Assembly: GCA_041919675.1 (NCBI GenBank)
Contig: JAYRTJ010000002.1
Coordinates: 31,548-95,547, forward strand
Reading direction: 5' to 3'
DNA from: SHVO01 sp041919675
GTDB lineage: Bacteria > Pseudomonadota > Alphaproteobacteria > Rhodospirillales > Rhodospirillaceae
Length of the DNA stretch: 64,000 nucleotides
Positions 59,303 through 64,000 of the stretch are shown one piece after another. Made by a program: the position numbers and the translations under genes. The notes under the pieces were generated by a model that saw only the letters and a program-made list of their open reading frames with translations, had not been told where the DNA came from and made no database searches. The stretch's first letter is position 1. Each line of letters begins with the position of its first letter.

Positions 59303-60231
59303 GCACCGCGGGCGCCATGGCCTCGCCGGCTTCATCTTCCAATCTTGCTCCGTTGAAACTCGCCCTGATCGGCGCGGGCGCCATGGGCGCGAACTATGTG
59401 AAGGCCGTGCAGACCCTCACGGATGTGAAGATCGTCGCCCTCGTCGATAAGGACGTCGAGCGCGCCAATCGCGTGGGCGCGGTGATCGGCGCGCGCGCGG
59501 CGGCGTCGCCGGCTTATGCGGGTGAGATCGACGCGGCCCTGGTCGTGGTGCCGAGCGCGGACCATCGCACTGTCGCCGAGCCGCTGCTTGCGCGCGGACT
59601 TCCGTGTTTGGTCGAAAAGCCTTTCGCGCTGACGGAACAAGATTGCCGCGCGCTCATGACCGCCGCCGCGAAGAGCGGCGCCTGTTTGCAGGTCGGACAT
59701 GTGGAGCGGTTCAACGCCGGGGTCCAGGCGCTTTTGGCCCTGAAACCGGCCTCATCCGAGATGCGCCTGCTCACGGCCCGGCGCATGAATTCCGGCAGCG
59801 CGCGGGTGACGGATATCGATGTGGTGCTCGATCTGATGGTGCACGACCTCGATGTGGTCATGGCGCTGAAGGGCCTGCCCGTGACGGAGATCCGCGCCAT
59901 GGGCACAAAGGATCATGCGGTCGCGGCGCTGACATTCTCGGACGGCGCGACGGCGCATCTGACCGCGAGCCGCATCACCGAAGGGCGTACGCGCGACCTG
60001 GCCGTCGAAATGAAAGACGGCGCTGTCTACGGCGTGGATTTCATCGGGCGCAGCTTGACGCGGGACGGCGTCGCGCTTCCCGTCGCCGGGGATGCCAACA
60101 ACCTCGGCCGCCAGATGACGAGCTTCGCCCATTCTATCCGCAACGGCGCGCCGCCGGCTGTGAGCGGCCAGGACGCGCTGGACGTCATGCAGGTCGTGTG
60201 GCGCGTGCAGAAGGCGCTCGGCCTCGCATGA
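59299..60231 (+). CDS. Gfo/Idh/MocA-family sugar-nucleotide oxidoreductase
   Basis: The 310-residue NAD(P)-dependent enzyme has 'KLALIGAGAMGANYVKAVQTL' as nucleotide site, 'PCLVEKPFALTEQDCRAL' with the conserved EKP, and 'VGHVERFNAGVQALL' in the substrate region, where 'VGHVERFNPA' is typical of members acting on UDP-sugars (WlbA/WbpB-like). It starts with a GTG overlapping the DegT stop codon. Next to a DegT aminotransferase it may generate the 3-keto sugar that is then aminated. Confidence 0.9.
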   Translation: MSTAGAMASPASSSNLAPLKLALIGAGAMGANYVKAVQTLTDVKIVALVDKDVERANRVGAVIGARAAASPAYAGEIDAALVVVPSADHRTVAEPLLARGLPCLVEKPFALTEQDCRALMTAAAKSGACLQVGHVERFNAGVQALLALKPASSEMRLLTARRMNSGSARVTDIDVVLDLMVHDLDVVMALKGLPVTEIRAMGTKDHAVAALTFSDGATAHLTASRITEGRTRDLAVEMKDGAVYGVDFIGRSLTRDGVALPVAGDANNLGRQMTSFAHSIRNGAPPAVSGQDALDVMQVVWRVQKALGLA

Positions 60232-61478
60232 AGAAAGGCCCGGTCATCGCGTGGTCGCTGTTCGACTTCGCCAACTCGGCCTTCACCACCATTATCGTCA
60301 CCTTCGTTTTCGCGGCCTATTTCGCGCAAGGCGTCGCGTCCGACCCGATCACCGGCGGCAGCCAGTGGAGTCTCGCCATGGGGATTGCGGGCCTGATCAT
60401 CGCCGTGATCAGCCCGGTGTTCGGCGCCATCGCCGATCAGACCGGGCGCAGGAAACCCTGGCTCGCCGGCGTATCGGTGATATGCGTGATCGCCACGGCG
60501 GCTTTGTGGTACGTGCGGCCCGACGCCGCCGACGCGCCTTTCGCGCTGGTCTGCGTGGTGATCGCGACGGTGGGCTTCGAGGTCGGACTTCTCTTTTACA
60601 ATGCGATGCTGCCCGACGTGGCGCCGCCGTCAATGCTGGGCCGCGTGTCGGGCTGGGCCTGGGCGTGCGGCTATGCGGGCGGACTGATCTCGCTGCTGAT
60701 CGCGCTGGTGTTCCTGGTGCAGGCCGATCCCGTGCCGTTTGGCTTGAGCAAGGATCAGGCCGAACATGTGCGCGCAACGGCGATCCTGGTCTCCGGCTGG
60801 TTTGTGATTTTCGCCCTGCCGCTGTTCTTCATGGTGAAAGAGGACGGCGGCGGCGTTTCCATGGGGCGGGCGGTCGGCGGCGGGCTGCGCCAGCTGGCCG
60901 AGACCTTCCGCCACGCGCGCGCCCACGGGAACGCGCTGCGCTTCCTGATCGCGGCGATGATCTACTCCGACGGGGTCCATACCGTTTTTGCGCTGGGCGG
61001 TGTTTACGCCGCCGTGGTGTTCGGCATGGAGCTCGGGGATGTGATCCTTCTGGGGATCGCGCTCAATGTGACGGCCGGGCTCGGCGCGTTGATTTTCGCC
61101 TGGGTGGACGACAAGGTCGGCTCCAAACGCACGATCTCGATGTCATTGATGGCGCTCATTGTCGCCACCGTCGCCGTGCTGTTCGCACCCACGCCGATCG
61201 CGTTCTGGGTCGCCGCGCTGATCATGAGCACTTTCTTCGGCCCCGTGCAGGCCGCCAGCCGCACCATGATGGCGCGCATCGCCCCGCCCGAGATGCGCGG
61301 GGAAATGTTCGGCCTGTTTTCGCTGTCGGGGAAAGTGACGGCTTTCGCCGGACCGGCCCTGGTCGGCCTGGTCGCCGCGGCCACGAACAACTACCGGCTC
61401 GGCATGGCCGTGGTGCCGGTGTTCCTCGTGGTCGGTCTTTGGCTTCTCAAGGACGTCAAAGAAACGGGGTCAGAGTAA
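60228..61478 (+). CDS. MFS transporter, UMF1/Atg22-like family
   Basis: The 416-residue membrane protein has about twelve helices and starts 'MKKGPVIAWSLFDFANSAFTTIIVTFVFAAYF', the signature of the UMF1 (Atg22-like) branch of the major facilitators. Further features are 'GAIADQTGRRKPWLAGV' after helix 2 and 'RMMARIAPPEMRGEMFGLFSL'-type sequence before helix 10. Substrates of bacterial members are unknown. The ATG overlaps the Gfo/Idh stop (ATGA). The 3' end runs into a direct and inverted repeat at 61457-61502. Confidence 0.9.
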   Translation: MKKGPVIAWSLFDFANSAFTTIIVTFVFAAYFAQGVASDPITGGSQWSLAMGIAGLIIAVISPVFGAIADQTGRRKPWLAGVSVICVIATAALWYVRPDAADAPFALVCVVIATVGFEVGLLFYNAMLPDVAPPSMLGRVSGWAWACGYAGGLISLLIALVFLVQADPVPFGLSKDQAEHVRATAILVSGWFVIFALPLFFMVKEDGGGVSMGRAVGGGLRQLAETFRHARAHGNALRFLIAAMIYSDGVHTVFALGGVYAAVVFGMELGDVILLGIALNVTAGLGALIFAWVDDKVGSKRTISMSLMALIVATVAVLFAPTPIAFWVAALIMSTFFGPVQAASRTMMARIAPPEMRGEMFGLFSLSGKVTAFAGPALVGLVAAATNNYRLGMAVVPVFLVVGLWLLKDVKETGSE

Positions 61479-61502
61479 ATCAAAGAAACGGAGTCTGACC
61501 CC
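61457..61502. repeat. Direct plus inverted repeat at the end of the MFS gene
   Basis: CAAAGAAACGG occurs twice (about 61458 and 61482) in near-identical 20-bp blocks. Overlapping them, GGGGTCAGA (61466-61474) pairs with TCTGACCCC (61494-61502). The first block includes the last codons and stop of the MFS gene. It may serve as a terminator between the convergent MFS and purH genes, or be a mobile palindromic element. Confidence 0.75.
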
Positions 61503-61512
61503 ATATTTTCTT

Positions 61513-63084
61513 CTAGTGCCTGAAGTGGCGCATGCCGGTGAAGACCATGGCTAGGCCCTTGTCGTCGGCGGCTTTGATGACGTCTTCGTCCTTGATCGAG
61601 CCGCCGGGCTGGGCGACGGCGACGGCGCCGGCTTCGGCGGTCACCAGGAGGCCGTCCGGGAACGGGAAGAAGGCGTCGGAGGCGACGACCGAGCCTTCGG
61701 TCAGCGCACCTGGGACGCCGGCGGAGGCGGCGGCGTCCTTGGACTTCGAGAAGGCGATCCGCGCCGAATCGATTCGGCTCATCTGGCCCGCGCCGATCCC
61801 GACCGTGGCGCCGTTCTTCACATAGACGATGGCGTTGGACTTCACGTGTTTGCAGACCGTGAAGGCGAAGACGAGATCATCGAGCTGCTGCGCGGTCGGC
61901 TTCACCTTGGTCACGACTTTCAAGTCGGCCTTGGTGATGCGGCCGGTGTCGCGGCCCTGCACGAGGTAACCGCCGGCGACGTTGCGCACCGTACGGCCCG
62001 CGGCGCGCGGATCCGGCAGGCCATCGGTGATGAGCAGGCGCAGGTTCTTCTTCTTGGCGAACAGCGCGCGCGCTTCATCGTCGGCGCCGGGCGCGATCAC
62101 GACTTCGGTGAACAGCTCGGTGATCTTCGCCGCCGTGCGGCCGTCGATGGGACGGTTCAGCGCGATGATGCCGCCGAAGGCCGAGACCGGATCGCACACG
62201 AGGGCCTTGGTGTAGGCATCGAGACAATCCGCGCCGAGCGCGACGCCGCACGGATTGGCATGCTTGATGATCGCGCAGGCCGGCGTATCGAACTCGGCAA
62301 CGAGTTCATAGGCCGCATCAGTGTCGTTGATATTGTTGTAGCTGAGCTCCTTGCCCTGCACCTGTTGGGCCGCGGCGACGCCCGCGCGTTTTTCGCCGGT
62401 GACATAAAGCGCGGCGCTCTGGTGCGGGTTCTCGCCGTAACGCAGGGTCTGCTTGAGGGAACCGGCGAACGACAGCCAGCGCGGAAATTCTTCCTTCAGC
62501 TCGTTCGCGAACCAGGTGGAGATGGCGGCATCGTAAGCGGCGGTACGCGCGTAAGCGCGCGCGGCCAGAGAGCGCTTCGTGGCATCCGTGACGGCGCCCT
62601 TGTTCGCCTTCATGTCGGCTTCGATCACGGCGTAGTCGGCGACGTCGACGACCACCGCGACGCCCGCGTGGTTCTTCGCCGCGGCGCGGATCATGGCCGG
62701 ACCACCGATGTCGATGTTCTCGACACAGTCGTCATAGTTGCCGCCGCGCGCGACGGTCTGTTCGAACGGATAGAGGTTCACCACCAGGAGATCGATGGGC
62801 ACGATCTTGTGATCTGCCATGGTCTTTTCATGTTCGGCGTTACCGCGGATGCCGAGAAGGCCGCCGTGCACCATCGGGTGCAAGGTCTTCACGCGGCCGT
62901 CGAGCATTTCGGGAAAGCCCGTGACTTCGGAGACGTCGCGGACGGGGAGCTTGGCGTCGCGGATGGCCTTGGCCGTCCCGCCCGTGGAGATCAGCTCGAC
63001 ACCCTGACCGTGGAGGAACGAAGCGAATTCGATCAGACCGGTCTTGTCGGACACGGAGAACAGGGCGCGGCGGATGGGGGTCAT
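61513..63084 (-). CDS. purH: Bifunctional AICAR transformylase / IMP cyclohydrolase
   Basis: The 523-residue enzyme performs the last two steps of IMP synthesis. The N-terminal MGS-like cyclohydrolase (about 1-200) begins 'RRALFSVSDKTGLIEFASFL' and has 'STGGTAKAI' and 'DGRVKTLHPMVHGG'. The transformylase part (about 200-523) shows 'LRYGENPHQSAALYV', 'GKELSYNNINDTDAAYELV', 'AIIKHANPCGVA' and 'GAGQMSRIDSARIA'. Length matches PurH (about 520-530 aa). It is convergent with the MFS gene and separated from the SDR gene by 71 bp on the same strand. Confidence 0.97.
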   Translation of the reverse strand: MTPIRRALFSVSDKTGLIEFASFLHGQGVELISTGGTAKAIRDAKLPVRDVSEVTGFPEMLDGRVKTLHPMVHGGLLGIRGNAEHEKTMADHKIVPIDLLVVNLYPFEQTVARGGNYDDCVENIDIGGPAMIRAAAKNHAGVAVVVDVADYAVIEADMKANKGAVTDATKRSLAARAYARTAAYDAAISTWFANELKEEFPRWLSFAGSLKQTLRYGENPHQSAALYVTGEKRAGVAAAQQVQGKELSYNNINDTDAAYELVAEFDTPACAIIKHANPCGVALGADCLDAYTKALVCDPVSAFGGIIALNRPIDGRTAAKITELFTEVVIAPGADDEARALFAKKKNLRLLITDGLPDPRAAGRTVRNVAGGYLVQGRDTGRITKADLKVVTKVKPTAQQLDDLVFAFTVCKHVKSNAIVYVKNGATVGIGAGQMSRIDSARIAFSKSKDAAASAGVPGALTEGSVVASDAFFPFPDGLLVTAEAGAVAVAQPGGSIKDEDVIKAADDKGLAMVFTGMRHFRH

Positions 63085-63155
63085 GGGCTCTCTCGGGAAG
63101 CGATGGAGATGAGCGCGCGGTTTAGCACGGCGCGGCGCGGCTCCGGGAGAGGCTT

Positions 63156-64000
63156 TTACTTAATAACCTTGAGATGCGGTTTTCCGGCGGCGGGGCCGTT
63201 GCGCTGCAGCTCGGGGACCATGTCCTTGACGATGGCGAAGGCCGCGCCTTCGTCTCGGCGGCGGCATGCGTCTTCGAGGGCCGTGAAGCGGGCCGCAACG
63301 ACCGCGTGGTCGAGGGCACGGGGCTGGGCGAGCAGGATGCCGCCCATGTCCGTGGCGACCAGCGGTTCCTGGCCGTGGAACAGCTCTTCTTTGAGTTTTT
63401 CGCCCGGGCGCAGGCCGGTGATCTTGATATCGATATCCACACCGACCGTCTTTCCAGCCAAACGGATCATTTGACGGGCCAGATCCATGATCTTCACCGG
63501 CGGGCCCATATCGAGCACGTGGATCACGCCTTCATCATTACGGATGCGGCCCAGCGCGGCGGCCTGCAGGACGAGTTCGACCGCCTCACGCACGGTCATG
63601 AAATAGCGTTCGACTTCCGGATGGGTGACCGTCAACGGCCCCCCTCCTTCAAGCTGATTCTGGAAGAGCGGCACGACGGACCCCGCCGAACCCAGCACGT
63701 TGCCGAAGCGCACGGTGATGAAGCGCGTGCCGGCATGGCGCAGATCGGCCGCCTGGCAGTAGATCTCGGCGATGCGCTTGGAGGCGCCCATCACATTATG
63801 AGGATTCACCGCCTTGTCGGTGGAGATCAGCACCATCGCCGCGACGCCGACGGCAATGGAGGCCTCGGCGACATTGCGCGTGCCGAGCGCGTTGGTGAGC
63901 AGGCCTTCGATGGGATTCGTTTCCACCATCGGCACATGTTTCAGCGCCGCCGCATGGAAGACGAGATCGGGCCGTTCGCGGTTGAGGATGTCGCGGATAC
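63156..64000 (-). CDS. CapD/WbpM-type nucleotide-sugar dehydratase/epimerase, C-terminal fragment
   Basis: The gene runs off the right edge; 281 codons are visible. The fragment holds the SDR core 'PDLVFHAAALKHVPMVE' (reading through the edge of the window), 'VLISTDKAVNPHNVMGASKRIAE' with the modified catalytic S-M/T-x-x-K pattern of this class, 'FGNVLGSAGSVVPLF', 'HPEVERYFMTVREAVELVL' and 'GLRPGEKLKEELF'. These features match the polysaccharide-biosynthesis 4,6-dehydratases (WbpM/CapD/FlaA1). The membrane-bound N-terminal half, if present, lies outside. The enzyme likely converts UDP-GlcNAc to a keto-deoxy sugar, a plausible precursor for the DegT aminotransferase 4 kb away. Confidence 0.93.
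   Translation of the reverse strand, partial: IRDILNRERPDLVFHAAALKHVPMVETNPIEGLLTNALGTRNVAEASIAVGVAAMVLISTDKAVNPHNVMGASKRIAEIYCQAADLRHAGTRFITVRFGNVLGSAGSVVPLFQNQLEGGGPLTVTHPEVERYFMTVREAVELVLQAAALGRIRNDEGVIHVLDMGPPVKIMDLARQMIRLAGKTVGVDIDIKITGLRPGEKLKEELFHGQEPLVATDMGGILLAQPRALDHAVVAARFTALEDACRRRDEGAAFAIVKDMVPELQRNGPAAGKPHLKVIK

Noticed and set aside
59604..60227. Extension of the MFS transporter by 208 codons
   Set aside because: This part overlaps the Gfo/Idh gene in another frame; the family start MKKGPVIAWSLFDFANSAF is at 60228.
63085..63155. Purine riboswitch upstream of purH
   Set aside because: The 71-bp region shows no aptamer-like pairing and is too short for an aptamer plus expression platform.

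Overview
The window reads as one chromosomal segment of a GC-rich alphaproteobacterium. Several gene families point there: an Irr-type Fur regulator with an ICE-box-like site, the 180-kDa class of NAD glutamate dehydrogenase, an IalB-like secreted protein, a PAS_5-type protein, a CXXC-type CnoX thioredoxin beside LonN, Trm112 and DUF971, and two tRNAs that encode their own CCA. Genes are tightly packed with many 4-bp start/stop overlaps. I see no phage, integrase, transposase or CRISPR array, and base use is even throughout. An affiliation near Rhizomicrobium/Micropepsaceae is only a guess.

Layout, 1-15 kb: tail of an ABC exporter; a 330-bp gap full of hairpins and short repeats; arfB; a matrixin-type metalloprotease with four PPC repeats; sufE; a PAS-degenerate GGDEF-EAL protein; a PAS_5 protein; an exported VOC protein; a translationally coupled peptide-importer operon (two permeases, two ATPases) ending in gamma-glutamyltransferase; a FAS1 protein coupled to an FAH-family hydrolase; and a MarR regulator flanked by two copies of the same palindrome. 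Layout, 15-30 kb: a cyclic-nucleotide-binding/TPR protein, glpK, a double cold-shock protein, then the iron/peroxide cluster irr - ICE box - rubrerythrin - CCG-type Fe-S oxidoreductase - DUF3501. After it come an SH3 protein, a glyoxylate/hydroxypyruvate reductase with pabB-pabC, and a minus-strand group scoA-scoB-tRNA/rRNA methyltransferase-ialB.

Layout, 30-48 kb: an EamA transporter, phhB, a zincin, cobB, a low-molecular-weight phosphatase, thpR, the classical tesA/ybbA-ybbP arrangement, a Bax-inhibitor-1 protein, ppa, tRNA-Thr, a UbiH-type hydroxylase, the trehalose operon otsB-GH15-otsA-glk, and a minus-strand quality-control operon cnoX-lonN-trm112-DUF971. The trm112 gene is only 59 codons. 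Layout, 48-64 kb: tRNA-Gly, an enoyl-CoA hydratase, the very large NAD-GDH, then a probable sugar/envelope locus: an MsbA-like exporter coupled to a GT41 (OGT-like) glycosyltransferase, diverging from DegT aminotransferase - Gfo/Idh dehydrogenase - UMF1-type MFS transporter, then purH and a truncated CapD/WbpM-type nucleotide-sugar SDR at the right edge.

The strongest candidates for a little-described system are (a) the Irr/ICE-controlled rubrerythrin, Fe-S oxidoreductase and DUF3501 set, (b) the MarR gene whose operators overlap its own start and stop codons, with the second one lying in front of the unusual CNB-TPR protein, and (c) the exporter/OGT/amino-sugar locus at the right end. All functions are inferred from recognisable family motifs; no database search was possible.
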